Positions 15,603 through 24,237 are shown, counted from the stretch's first letter. The stretch is 64,000 nt of DNA from Amycolatopsis rifamycinica (GCF_000695625.1 NZ_JMQI01000079.1:1-64000), one strand, 5' to 3'. Notes: generated by a model not told the origin, from the sequence alone. Numbers and translations are program-made.

Positions 15603-16064
15603 GTGCACACCGACGCGTCCTTCGTGGTGGAGTTCCTCAACACGGTCAACGTCGAAGAAGGCACTGACCTGCTGGAAGATCCCGGGCAGTGGCGCGAGTG
15701 GGCGGCCGCGCACGCGCTGGCGGCCAATCCGGCCGGCGAGGCCCGCGCCGCGCGGGACGCCCTGCGCGCGGCGATCGGCGACCCGCGGCTGCCGGGTGGC
15801 AGCGTCGACGTCGGCACCCGGATCTCCCTGACCGCCGAGGGGCCGACGCTGGTCGCGGACGACGTCGTGGGCGCGGTGTTCGCGGCCTGCGCGCGGCTGG
15901 TCGTCCGCGGCGAGTGGATCCGGCTGAAGATCTGCCCCGCCGACACCTGCCTGTGGGCGTTCTACGACGAGTCGCGCAACCGTTCGCGCACCTGGTGCTC
16001 GATGCGCGTCTGCGGCAACCGCGAGAAGGCGCGGGGCTGGCGCGCCCGCGCCGCCGCCGGCTGA
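15603..16064 (+). CDS. CGNR zinc-finger (ABATE domain) regulator
   Basis: The 153-residue protein has an ABATE-like N-terminal part (FVVEFLNTVN) and a C-terminal CGNR zinc finger: KICPADTCLWAFYD followed by RTWCSMRVCGNREKAR. Cys residues of CPADTC and CSMRVC should bind zinc. The family is regarded as transcriptional regulators but is little studied. It is divergent from the VOC gene. Confidence 0.75.
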   Translation: MHTDASFVVEFLNTVNVEEGTDLLEDPGQWREWAAAHALAANPAGEARAARDALRAAIGDPRLPGGSVDVGTRISLTAEGPTLVADDVVGAVFAACARLVVRGEWIRLKICPADTCLWAFYDESRNRSRTWCSMRVCGNREKARGWRARAAAG

Positions 16065-16278
16065 AGCCGCCCTCATCCGAGCGGCGGACCCTCGAACGGT
16101 TGTGGACAACTTGGGGACGAAGCACCACATATCCACGCCCTGGACCGCCCGGCCCCCACACGTTGTGGACAGCCGTTAGGCCATCACCGTGAAAAGCTGT
16201 GGATAACCCGGGGGATAACTCAGCTTCCTGTGGACAACTGGTTTAAGGGTCTCTCGGCTGTGGTATATGCAACGGCTG
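16065..16278. other. Noncoding gap with a DnaA-box cluster
   Basis: This gap lies between two convergent gene ends. Four same-orientation boxes occur: TGTGGACAA at 16101-16109, TGTGGACAG at 16164-16172 (one mismatch), TGTGGATAA at 16198-16206 and TGTGGACAA at 16229-16237. The third is the exact complement of TTATCCACA. No dnaA or dnaN is nearby, so this is not a normal oriC. No coding gene was seen. Confidence 0.65.
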
Positions 16279-17577
16279 TCAGAACAGCAGCTCCGCGACG
16301 GCGTAGATGACCAGCCCGGCGAGCGCGCCCACCACCGTGCCGTTGATCCGGATGAACTGCAGGTCGCGGCCCACCTGGAGCTCGATCTTGCGAGAGGTCT
16401 CCTCGGCGTCCCACCGCTCGACCGTGTCGGTGATGATCGTGGTGATCTCCCGTGAGTAGTTCTTCACGAGGTACGCCGCGGCCCCCTCGACCCAGCCGTC
16501 GGCCTTCGCGCGCAGCTGGTCGTCGGTGATCAGCCGCTGCCCGAGCGAGGTGAGCCCGAGCCGGACGCGCCGGCGCAGCTCGCTCGACGGGTCCTCGGCC
16601 GCGGTCAGCAGCATCTCTTTCGCCGTGCTCCACGCCGAGCCGATCAGCCGCTGGACCTCCTCGTGGTGCACGATCTGGCCCTTGACCTGCTCGGCGCGGG
16701 CCATCACGTCCGGGTTCGTCTGCAGGTCCTGGGCGAACTCGCCGAGGAACTTGTCCAGCGCGAGCCGCATCGGGTGGTTGACGTCGGTCTTCACCGCCCA
16801 CACGAAGGACAGCACCTCGCCGTAGACCTTGTCCGCGAGCATCTCGTCGACGAACTTCGGCGACCAGCTCGGCGCCCGGTCCGACACCACACGCAGCATC
16901 GTGGTGTGGTTGTCGCGCACCCACTCGTAGGCGCGGTCGCACATCAGGTCCACGAGCTTGTGGTGGGCGCCGTCGGCGAACACGCCCTGCAGGATCTTGC
17001 CCAGCGGCGGGCCCCACGGCTTGTCGATGATCCGGCGCGCGACGGCCTGCTCCATGATCGCCTGGATGTCCTCGTCGCGGAGCACCTTCACGGCCGCCCG
17101 GACGGCCGTGGCCAGCTCCGACGTCACGCGCTCGGCGTTGTCCGGCTCCGCGAGCCAGCCGCCGAGCCGACGGGCGATCTCGACGCGCTTGAGCTTGTCG
17201 CGCACGACCTCCTCGGACAGGAAGTTCGACCCGACGAAGTCGCCGAGGCTGCTGCCCAGCGCGTCCTTCTTGTTCGGGATGATCGCCGTGTGCGGGATCT
17301 TCAGCCGCAGGGGGTGCCGGAACAGGGCCGTGACGGCGAACCAGTCGGCCAGCGCGCCGACCATGCCGGCCTCGGCCGCGGCGCGCACGTACCCGACCCA
17401 GCCCGGCCAGCCGCTCGCCTGCGCCCAGCTGGTCAGCAGGAACACGAGCGTGGCGCCGAGCAGGAACGACAGCGCGACCAGCTTCATCTTGCGCAGCGCG
17501 CGCCGCTTTTCCTCTTCACCGGCCGCGCCGCCCGGTGGGTCGGCGGGCGTCACCTTCGCGGGGGTCAGTTGCTCCAC
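16279..17577 (-). CDS. DUF445-family membrane-associated protein
   Basis: The 432-residue product has a membrane segment at about residues 30-55, the DUF445 signature EAGMVGALADWFAVTALFRHPL just after it, IIPNKKDALGSSLGDFVGSNF, a long helical middle, and a C-terminal hydrophobic anchor (NGTVVGALAGLVIYAVAELLF). The family role is unknown. GTG 17577 is only 29 bases from the divergent aminotransferase start, so the promoters overlap. Confidence 0.8.
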   Translation of the reverse strand: MEQLTPAKVTPADPPGGAAGEEEKRRALRKMKLVALSFLLGATLVFLLTSWAQASGWPGWVGYVRAAAEAGMVGALADWFAVTALFRHPLRLKIPHTAIIPNKKDALGSSLGDFVGSNFLSEEVVRDKLKRVEIARRLGGWLAEPDNAERVTSELATAVRAAVKVLRDEDIQAIMEQAVARRIIDKPWGPPLGKILQGVFADGAHHKLVDLMCDRAYEWVRDNHTTMLRVVSDRAPSWSPKFVDEMLADKVYGEVLSFVWAVKTDVNHPMRLALDKFLGEFAQDLQTNPDVMARAEQVKGQIVHHEEVQRLIGSAWSTAKEMLLTAAEDPSSELRRRVRLGLTSLGQRLITDDQLRAKADGWVEGAAAYLVKNYSREITTIITDTVERWDAEETSRKIELQVGRDLQFIRINGTVVGALAGLVIYAVAELLF

Positions 17578-17606
17578 ATCACCATTGTCCGTGAGGATGG
17601 CTGATC

Positions 17607-18773
17607 GTGCGCGAACCTGCTCTCGTCCCCCGCCTCCGGCCGTTCACCTCGACCATCTTCGCCGAGATGACCGCGCTGGCCGTCAAGCACGACGCCGTCA
17701 ACCTCGGCCAGGGCTTCCCGGACACCGACGGCCCGGACGGAATGCTCGAAGCGGCGAAGAACGCCCTGTTCGGCGGGGCGAACCAGTACCCGCCGGGGCC
17801 CGGGCGGCCCGAGCTGCGGGCCGCGATCGCGCGGCACCGGCTGCGCTACGGCACCGAGTACGACCCGGACACCGAGATCCTGGTCACGGCGGGCGCCACC
17901 GAGGCCATCGCGGCGGCGTTGCTGGCCCTGACCGAGCCCGGTGACGAGGTCATCGTCATCGAGCCGTACTACGACTCCTACGCCGCCGCGGTCGCGATGG
18001 CGGGCGCCGAGCGCCGGGTCGTCGGGCTGGTCGAAGGCCCGGACGGCCGGTTCGGCCTCGACGTCGACGGGCTGCGCGCCGCCGTCACGCCGCGGACCAG
18101 GGCGATCCTGGTGAACTCGCCGCACAACCCGACCGGCACCGTGTTCACCCGCGCCGAGCTGGAGGCGCTCGCCACGCTGTGCGTCGAACACGACCTCATC
18201 GCGGTCTGCGACGAGGTCTACGAGCACCTGGTCTTCGACGACGCGGAGCACGTTCCGCTGGTCACGCTGCCCGGCATGCGGCCGCGGACGGTGAGCATCT
18301 CGAGCGCGGGCAAGACGTTCAACTGCACCGGCTGGAAGATCGGCTGGGTCTGCTCGACGCCGGAGCTCGTCGCGGCGGTGAAGGCGGCGAAGCAGTTCAT
18401 CACCTTCGTCTCGGGCGGGCCGCTGCAGCCGGCCGTCGCGCACGCGCTGGACCACGAGCTGCCCTGGGTCGACGGCCTGCGCGAGTCGTTGCAGGAGAAG
18501 CGCGACCGGCTATCGGCCGGGCTCGCGGACGCCGGGTTCGCCGTGCGGCCGACGGCGGGCACGTACTTCGTCTGCGTCGACGTGCGGCCGCTCGGCTTCA
18601 CCGACGCCGCCGATCTGGCCTGGGAGCTGCCGGGCCGGGTGGGGGTCGCCGCGGTGCCGGTGAAGGTGTTCACCGATCACCCGGACGAGTGGAAACACCT
18701 GCTGCGTTTCGCGTTCTGCAAGCGCAACGAGGTCATCGACGAGGCCATCACCCGATTGCGCAAACTGGTCTGA
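17607..18773 (+). CDS. Pyridoxal-phosphate aminotransferase, class I/II (DapC/KAT-like)
   Basis: The 388-residue protein has the fold-type I pattern: VNLGQGFPDTDGP, VTAGATEAIAAALLA, NSPHNPTGTVF, CDEVYEHLVF and the PLP-binding Lys in SSAGKTFNCTGWKIGW. It resembles the mycobacterial enzyme annotated as N-succinyldiaminopimelate aminotransferase (Rv0858c), but kynurenine or methionine aminotransferases have the same motifs. It acts in the cytoplasm. The amino acceptor cannot be fixed from sequence. Confidence 0.8.
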   Translation: MREPALVPRLRPFTSTIFAEMTALAVKHDAVNLGQGFPDTDGPDGMLEAAKNALFGGANQYPPGPGRPELRAAIARHRLRYGTEYDPDTEILVTAGATEAIAAALLALTEPGDEVIVIEPYYDSYAAAVAMAGAERRVVGLVEGPDGRFGLDVDGLRAAVTPRTRAILVNSPHNPTGTVFTRAELEALATLCVEHDLIAVCDEVYEHLVFDDAEHVPLVTLPGMRPRTVSISSAGKTFNCTGWKIGWVCSTPELVAAVKAAKQFITFVSGGPLQPAVAHALDHELPWVDGLRESLQEKRDRLSAGLADAGFAVRPTAGTYFVCVDVRPLGFTDAADLAWELPGRVGVAAVPVKVFTDHPDEWKHLLRFAFCKRNEVIDEAITRLRKLV

Positions 18774-19511
18774 TCACTGCGGTCCGGCTGAGTAGACGGT
18801 TTCCCGCCCTTCCCGCGCGGCACAGCGGGCGGGGCTCCGGCCCGCCGACGTACCGGCGGCCGGCCGGGTCGCGCCGCGCGTCCACCACTTGCCAATCCGA
18901 GTTGTCACTCTCCGCGACGGCGAGGGCAGCTGTGCGCGACGGCCGCGGCGCTCTCGGCAAGGCCCGCGGCGCGGCGCTCCCCCTCGCGAGCTTCCGCCGC
19001 GCCGGACGCGCCGGAGGGGCGTCGGGCGACCTCGTCGTGATCACGGACCGCAGCCGGATCCCGGACCGGTACGTGTCCCGCGGTTTCGGCGCAGGGCAAG
19101 CGAAGCGGCGCGCGGAACCCGTTCGGCCCAGTCGCCGTCCCCCATCCCGGGCCGAATTCCGGGCACTTGCCCGAAACCGCCGGGTGCGCACCGAGCGGAG
19201 CCGCTCCGACACAAAGCGCTTCCTGGGCCGGGAAACATCAGGTCAACCGCAAAATGTGCAAATTGCAGAACTCGTCCGAATGGTGGTAACGGAGCACCCG
19301 AACGGCACTGAGAGTGATCAACTTGTCGGCCGCAGATACCTTGAGCGGGCGGGCTGCCGGGCCTGGCGGGCTGGATCGAACGCGGGAGAGATGAAAGACT
19401 TCCGACCGGTGCTAGAACGAGTGCAGCCTCGGGGGAACTGCGACCTGGCCGGAGGAAGACCCCAGCAGGAACGGGCTCGAGCGGAAATCGCGGAAGCCTC
19501 AGGCGCGGACG
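18774..19511. other. 738-base intergenic region with no convincing gene
   Basis: Open frames here lack family-like protein sequence and ribosome-binding sites. The stretch from about 19230 to 19350 has lower GC and contains an 11-bp palindrome TGCAAATTGCA (19257-19267), so it probably holds the promoter of the exported protein gene. I looked for known riboswitch cores (ydaO, cobalamin, GEMM) and saw none. Confidence 0.5.
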
Positions 19512-21062
19512 GTGGTGGTGGCGGTGAGCAGCACGGCGAACGCGCGCCGCGACGCTCACGTCCGGCCTGCGCCCGCCCGCGGTGAGCTCGGCGCCTCGCA
19601 CGCGCGCGTACGCGTGCCGCGCCCGTGGACGGCGTCGCTGCAGCGCCCCGCCGCCAAGATCCTGGTCGCCGGCGGCCTGACCTTCGCGGGCTGGCTGCTC
19701 GGCGCCGCGCTGTCCGGCACCGCGTCGGCGGCCGACCGGCCGGCGTGCCCCGAAGCGCCCGTGGTCTCCACTGTGGACCATGTCGCCGTGGACCATGCCG
19801 CGAAGCCGCTCTGGCCCGCCGGGCACCGCAAGAGCCACCACGAGACGGACGCGGGCACCTGCTCGGTGCGGCCGAGGATCGACAGCGCCGACGCCGACGC
19901 GACCGAGACCACAAAGGACAGCTCGCCCACCGGGGAGTCCGCGGCTTCGGAAGGCTCTTCCACCGCGGAGCCGACGGCCACCGCGGTGGACACCTCGGCC
20001 ACGGAAGACGCCGCAGCCACCACGCCGGACAGCTCGCCCGCCGAAAAGCCCGCGACCTCCGCGCCGGACACCTCGGCGACCGAAGACGCAGCCACCTCTC
20101 CGGAGACCTCCGCCGCCGAGAAGCCCACGGCCACCGCTCCAGACAGCTCGGCGACCGAAGACGCGACCTCCGCACCGGAGACCTCCGCCACCGAAGACGC
20201 AGCCACCTCTCCGGAGATCTCCGCCACGGAAGAGCCCGCCACCAAGGCCACCGCCACGGAGAGCGTCTCCGCCGAAGAGCCGCCGGCCAAGGCCACCTCG
20301 TCCAGCGGCAACCTGCTCGGCGGCCTCGTCGGCAGCACGCTCGGAGCCGTCACCGGAACGACCACAAAGGACACCTCCGAAGCGCCTCTCAAGGCCACTT
20401 CGTCCGGCGGCGGCCTGCTCGGCGGCCTCGTCGGCAGCGTCCTCGACGTCGTCGGCGGGACGCTCACCACCGTCACGAACACCGTCGGCGCCGTCACGGA
20501 CACGCTCTCGCACACCGTGCTCGCGCCGCTCACCCAGCCGCCCGCGGGCAGCCCCGGCGCGCCCGTGCTGCTGCCCCTCGACGACCTCCTCGACCCGGTG
20601 TTCGGCGGCAGCTCGAACTCCGGCGGCGTCACCGCGACCGTCGTGCCCGGCGTGACGGCCGTCGCCACCGAGGTGCCGGCCGTGGTCCTCGAAACCGTCC
20701 CGGCCGCGGTGCCCGTCACGGCCGCGCCGCAGACCTCCCGGGTCGCCCTGCCGCACTTCGTCGTCGTCCGGTCCGCGCCGTCGCTGCCGTCGGTCCACGA
20801 GCAGCCGCGCGACTCCGGCACCCACGCCACCGGCGGTGGCGGCGATGCCCCGCCAGGCCTGCCCGGCGGCACCACCGCCCCCAGCGCGCCGGCCCCCACC
20901 GCGGCCCCGGGCCACGACGGCCCCGGCGGCGCCCGCCACGCGTTCGCCGTCCACACCGACGACGTCACCACCACGCAGCTCAAGCTGATCGGCACCAGCC
21001 GCGACCACGAAGTCGACGGCGCGGGGCGGGAAGCCGCCCTGCCCACCACCTCCCCCGACTGA
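19512..21062 (+). CDS. Ser/Thr/Glu-rich exported or membrane-anchored repeat protein
   Basis: The 516-residue product has a basic N-terminal stretch and one hydrophobic segment (ILVAGGLTFAGWLLGAAL, about residues 49-66) followed by SGTASA, a likely signal peptidase site. Residues about 130-265 are built from degenerate 13-15 residue units of the form TSATEDAATSPE. Next come two GLLGGLVGS copies (about 270-330), then a Pro/Ala/Val-rich tail. No enzyme motif or sortase signal is present. Start choice is weak: GTGs at 19512-19524 and a later GTG 19614 are possible. It looks like a wall-spanning stalk; the function is unknown. Confidence 0.55.
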   Translation: MVVAVSSTANARRDAHVRPAPARGELGASHARVRVPRPWTASLQRPAAKILVAGGLTFAGWLLGAALSGTASAADRPACPEAPVVSTVDHVAVDHAAKPLWPAGHRKSHHETDAGTCSVRPRIDSADADATETTKDSSPTGESAASEGSSTAEPTATAVDTSATEDAAATTPDSSPAEKPATSAPDTSATEDAATSPETSAAEKPTATAPDSSATEDATSAPETSATEDAATSPEISATEEPATKATATESVSAEEPPAKATSSSGNLLGGLVGSTLGAVTGTTTKDTSEAPLKATSSGGGLLGGLVGSVLDVVGGTLTTVTNTVGAVTDTLSHTVLAPLTQPPAGSPGAPVLLPLDDLLDPVFGGSSNSGGVTATVVPGVTAVATEVPAVVLETVPAAVPVTAAPQTSRVALPHFVVVRSAPSLPSVHEQPRDSGTHATGGGGDAPPGLPGGTTAPSAPAPTAAPGHDGPGGARHAFAVHTDDVTTTQLKLIGTSRDHEVDGAGREAALPTTSPD

Positions 21063-21226
21063 CCCGCGACCGGGCAGCCGGGGACAAGTGCGCCCGAATC
21101 ACGACAGGTACCGCACACCGCGACGCCGTTGAGGCGTGACGTTTCCCCTGCTCCAGCAGAAAATCCGTGGCTTCTTCACGTCTCGTGACGCCGGAGCGCG
21201 TCCGACGTACCCCAGGGGCGAAACCC

Positions 21227-21391
21227 ATGCGAACCCACCTTCTTTCCGACCGGCCGACCGCGCCCGGCCGGGTCGGATCCCGGTCCCGGCGCCGCGCTGC
21301 CCCCGCGGCGCCGGGACCCACACCTGGCGCGCTCCGGGAGCCCTTGCTCACCGCGCCGAGCGAGGACTCGCAGTACCGCGAGCGCACCTGA
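21227..21391 (+). CDS. Possible small basic protein, 54 residues
   Basis: ATG 21227 is preceded by AGGGG at 8-9 bases. The reading frame encodes MRTHLLSDRPTAPGR and ends at a TGA that is followed 5 bases later by a perfect 13-bp hairpin. This gene-plus-terminator arrangement is the main support. The product is Arg/Pro-rich with no recognised domain. Confidence 0.3.
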   Translation: MRTHLLSDRPTAPGRVGSRSRRRAAPAAPGPTPGALREPLLTAPSEDSQYRERT

Positions 21392-21396
21392 GCCGC

Positions 21397-21435
21397 CGGC
21401 TTCCCGGCATGTCGAGGGGCTGTGCCGGGAAGCCG
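21397..21435 (+). terminator. Hairpin terminator, 13-bp stem
   Basis: CGGCTTCCCGGCA (21397-21409), a 13-base loop, then TGCCGGGAAGCCG (21423-21435). Confidence 0.55.
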
Positions 21436-21480
21436 CGGCACCCGCGAACGGGGTCACGTCCGTGAGCGGGTGTGTGGAAC

Positions 21481-21555
21481 ACGAACCGGTGCGCCGGATG
21501 CACATGAACGCCGCCCATCCCTGGGAGCGGGCTCGCATCCGGCGCACCGGTTCGT
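21481..21555. repeat. 21-bp perfect inverted repeat with 33-base loop
   Basis: The left arm 21481-21501 begins ACGAACCGGTGCGCC and the right arm 21535-21555 is its exact complement. The right arm ends at the base before the MocR stop codon. Secondary pairing (CATGAACG with CGTTCATG, CGCCCATC with GATGGGCG) extends into the MocR 3' end. It may terminate MocR transcription or be a trace of a mobile element. Confidence 0.6.
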
Positions 21556-23004
21556 TCATGCGATGGGCGCGTCCAAGGAAGCCGGGGTGCCGCGAACGGA
21601 CGCTTCGGCGGCGCTCAGCCGCCGGACCGCTTCGTCGATCCGGTCCGGCGGCAGCGAAAACGGCAGCCGGATCCAGCGCTCCAGCCCGCCGTGGACGCCG
21701 AAGCGCGAGCCCGGCGCCACCTGGACGCCGTGGCTCGCCGCCGCCACCGCCAGGCGCGAGCTCACCGGCTCCGGCATGCGGCACCACAGCGACAGGCCGC
21801 CCTCCGGCAGCGTGAACGTCCAGTCCGGCAGGTACCGGTGCACCGCCCCGGCCAGCGCGTCGCGGTAGCCGCGCAGCTCTTCGCGCCGCCGGTCCAGCAC
21901 GGTTTCGTCGGCCATGAGCTCGGTCAGCACGAGCTGTTCGAACACCGGGGACCCGAGGTCGACCGCGTAGCGCGCCGAGACCAGCCGGCCGAGCAGGTCC
22001 TCCGACGCGCGGATCCAGCCGAGCCGCAGCCCGCCCCAGTGCGTCTTCGACGCCGAGCCGACGCAGATGGCCAGGTCGCCGGCGAACGCGGCCAGCGGCG
22101 GCGGCCCGTGCCGGGGGTCGTCCCCCAGGTCCAGCTCAACGAGCGTCTCGTCCACCACGACCGGCGTCCGGGCGCGGGCCAGCACGGTGCCGAGCCGGGA
22201 GCGGCCTTCGGCGTCCAGGCGCAGGCCGGTCGGGTTCTGGAAGTCGACGACGAGGTAGGCGAACCGCGGGGCCGCCTGGCGCAGCGCCGCGTCGACGCCG
22301 GCGATGTCCCAGCCGCGCGCGCCGCTCGGGTCGAGCGCCACCGGCACCGGGATCGCGTGCGCGGCGCGGATCGCCTCCAGGGCGTTCGGGTACGTCGGCT
22401 GCTCGACCAGCACCCGGTCGCCCGGCCCGGTCAGCATCCGCAGGACCAGCACGAACGCGTGGTGCGCGCCGTTGGTGACCATGATCTGCGCGGGCGTGGT
22501 CGGCAGCCCGCGTTCGGTGTACCGCCGCGCGATCCGCTCCCGCAGGCCGGGCAGGCCGCGTTCCTGGTAGCCGTGGTCACCCAGGTGGTCGGCGAGCCGG
22601 CCACGGGCCGCGTCCACCGCCGCGGCCATGCCCGCGATCGCGGGTGAAGACGCGTGGGTGAAGTCGATCGAGCCGTCGCCCACCGGCGCGAGCGGACCCC
22701 GGCGGCGCCGTCCGGGCGCGGCGATCCACGATCCCGCGCCGCGGCGGCTCGCGACGATACCGTTCTCCCGCAGCCGGTCCAGCGCCGCGCCGATCAGCGT
22801 CCGGCTGACGTCGAGCGCGTCGGCCAGCTCACGCTCGGCGGGCAACCGGGTGCCGAGCGGAAGCTGGCCGTCCAGCACCTGCAGTTCGACGGCGGCGGCC
22901 AGATCGGCGGCCCCCTGCCGGGAGCCGCCTTGGCGCCACGAGCCCAGCATGACAGCCAATCGGGGCCCCGAAATGCGTCCACCTACTGGGAGCACGGCTT
23001 CCAT
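21556..23004 (-). CDS. MocR-family (GntR-aminotransferase fusion) regulator, YczR-like
   Basis: The 482-residue protein has an N-terminal GntR winged helix (LPAERELADALDVSRTLIGAAL, about residues 55-76) and a fold-type I aminotransferase-like domain (about 110-470). That domain contains VTNGAHHAFVLVLRML, DFQNPTGLRL, DETLVELDL and a Lys in GSASKTHWGGLRLGW that should bind PLP. MocR proteins use PLP to control nearby genes. It is divergent from a YczE-like membrane gene, the known pairing of YczR-type MocR proteins. ATG 23004 fits a leaderless transcript. Confidence 0.85.
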   Translation of the reverse strand: MEAVLPVGGRISGPRLAVMLGSWRQGGSRQGAADLAAAVELQVLDGQLPLGTRLPAERELADALDVSRTLIGAALDRLRENGIVASRRGAGSWIAAPGRRRRGPLAPVGDGSIDFTHASSPAIAGMAAAVDAARGRLADHLGDHGYQERGLPGLRERIARRYTERGLPTTPAQIMVTNGAHHAFVLVLRMLTGPGDRVLVEQPTYPNALEAIRAAHAIPVPVALDPSGARGWDIAGVDAALRQAAPRFAYLVVDFQNPTGLRLDAEGRSRLGTVLARARTPVVVDETLVELDLGDDPRHGPPPLAAFAGDLAICVGSASKTHWGGLRLGWIRASEDLLGRLVSARYAVDLGSPVFEQLVLTELMADETVLDRRREELRGYRDALAGAVHRYLPDWTFTLPEGGLSLWCRMPEPVSSRLAVAAASHGVQVAPGSRFGVHGGLERWIRLPFSLPPDRIDEAVRRLSAAEASVRGTPASLDAPIA

Positions 23005-23010
23005 AAGGCC

Positions 23011-23039
23011 AATATCCTGGAATTGGCTATGGTTTACAA
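23011..23039 (-). promoter_or_regulatory. Leaderless promoter of the MocR gene
   Basis: Read on the minus strand: -35 TTGTAA (23034-23039), 17-base spacer, -10 GATATT (23011-23016), then 6 bases and ATG 23004. A GCCAAT/ATTGGC inverted repeat (23009-23014 and 23023-23028) overlaps the -10 and spacer and may be the MocR operator. Confidence 0.55.
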
Positions 23040-23053
23040 GGCCACTTCGCGGC

Positions 23054-23059
23054 GATAGT
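23054..23059 (+). promoter_or_regulatory. Candidate -10 box of a leaderless YczE-like transcript
   Basis: GATAGT is followed by 6 bases and GTG 23066, mirroring the geometry of the divergent MocR promoter. Confidence 0.45.
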
Positions 23060-23065
23060 GAGGTC

Positions 23066-23713
23066 GTGGCTCAGATCGATCTCCGGCCCGTCCGGATCAC
23101 CCGTGACCCCGTCCGCCGCAGCGTCCAGCTCCTGGCCGGCCTCGCCCTCTACGGCGCCAGCGTCGCCCTCGTCACCCGCGCCGGGCTCGGCCTCGAGCCG
23201 TGGAGCGTGCTGGCCGAAGGCGTGATGAAGCACACCGGCCTGACGTTCGGCACGGTCACCGGCCTCATTTCGGTCGCCGTGCTGGTGCTGTGGATCCCGC
23301 TGCGCCAGCGGCCCGGCATCGGCACCATCGCGAACGTCGTGGTCATCTCGGTCGTGGTCGACGTCGTCCGCGCGTTCCTCCCGGACCAGCACGAGCTGGG
23401 GTGGCAGATCACGCTGCTGGCCGGCGGCATCGCGCTCAACGGCGTCGCGACCGCCACCTACGTCGGCGCCCGGCTGGGCCCCGGCCCCCGCGACGGCCTG
23501 ATGACCGGGCTCGCCGGGCGCACCGGCTGGTCGGTCCGGCTGGTGCGCACCGGCATCGAGGTCACCGTGGTGGCCGTCGGCTTCCTGCTCGGCGGGACGG
23601 TCGGGGTGGGCACCGTGGTGTACGCGCTGGCCATCGGCCCGCTCACCCAGGCGCTGCTGCCGCTGGTCGTGTGGCGCGAACCGCAGCGCGACGAGCAGCA
23701 GGCCGTGCACTAA
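23066..23713 (+). CDS. YczE/YitT-type integral membrane protein
   Basis: The 215-residue product has about five hydrophobic segments and the YczE signature pieces LYGASVALVTRAGLGLEPWS, TFGTVTGLISVAVLVLW and GLGPGPRDGLMTGLAGRTGW (here ARLGPGPRDGLM). Its biochemical role is unknown; a permease role has been suggested. GTG 23066 lies in a leaderless arrangement. The stop overlaps the convergent Clp N-domain gene by 4 bases (CTAA). Confidence 0.8.
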   Translation: MAQIDLRPVRITRDPVRRSVQLLAGLALYGASVALVTRAGLGLEPWSVLAEGVMKHTGLTFGTVTGLISVAVLVLWIPLRQRPGIGTIANVVVISVVVDVVRAFLPDQHELGWQITLLAGGIALNGVATATYVGARLGPGPRDGLMTGLAGRTGWSVRLVRTGIEVTVVAVGFLLGGTVGVGTVVYALAIGPLTQALLPLVVWREPQRDEQQAVH

Positions 23714-24237
23714 CCGGCCTTGCGCTGCTGCACGGCCCGGCGCAGCGTCCGGTAGTCCGCGCCGCGCCGGGCGAGGACGTCGTCGGTGCCGCGCTGCTGG
23801 GCCAGCGCCAGCAGGATGTGCTCCTGGCCGAGGTGCTTGTCGCCCAGCCGGACGGCTTCCCTCAGGCTCAGCTCCAGGGTCTTCTTCGACTGGGCGGTGA
23901 AGGGGATGTGCCCGCGCTTGGCCGGACCGAGCCGTCCGGCCAGCGCCCCCTCGCCGTGCGTCTGCTCGACGCGTTCGACGATCTGCTCGACGTCGATGCC
24001 GAACTCGGTGAGCGCCTCGGCGTCGGCGTCGCTCACGCCGCCGCGGCGGCGGGTGCGGGCCAGTTCGGCCGCGATGTCGTCGGTGGACACGCCCAGCTCG
24101 GCGAGCACCTCGACGCGGGCCTTGACCAGTCCGGCGAGCAGGTGGGCCGGCCCGATCTCCACCGAGCCGGACTCCCGCGCCACGATCTGCGCCTCGACGA
24201 CCGCCATCCGCGCGTCGGCCGTGAACCTCTCGAACAT
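23710..24237 (-). CDS. Stand-alone Clp N-terminal-domain protein (ClpC N-domain homologue)
   Basis: The 175-residue protein consists only of a Clp_N-type double repeat: MFERFTADARMAVVEAQIVA with GPAHLLAGLV, then PFTAQSKKTLELSLREAVRLGDKHLGQEHILLAL. No AAA+ ATPase domain is present. In ClpC1 this domain receives adaptors and is the target of cyclic peptide antibiotics. The ATG shares one base with the stop of the preceding HTH gene (TGATG), so the two are co-translated. It is related to the fused protein at 44704-45441. Confidence 0.85.
   Translation of the reverse strand: MFERFTADARMAVVEAQIVARESGSVEIGPAHLLAGLVKARVEVLAELGVSTDDIAAELARTRRRGGVSDADAEALTEFGIDVEQIVERVEQTHGEGALAGRLGPAKRGHIPFTAQSKKTLELSLREAVRLGDKHLGQEHILLALAQQRGTDDVLARRGADYRTLRRAVQQRKAG

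Noticed and set aside
8047..16237. The DnaA-box clusters as the replication origin
   Set aside because: No dnaA, dnaN, gyrB or recF genes flank either cluster, and boxes are too few for a streptomycete-type oriC.
18774..19511. A c-di-AMP (ydaO) or other riboswitch leader
   Set aside because: The conserved core words of ydaO, cobalamin and GEMM riboswitches were not found by eye.
19391..19585. A 64-codon upstream reading frame before the repeat protein
   Set aside because: Its ATG has a GGAG too close to use, and it overlaps the start of the larger gene; protein sequence is not family-like.
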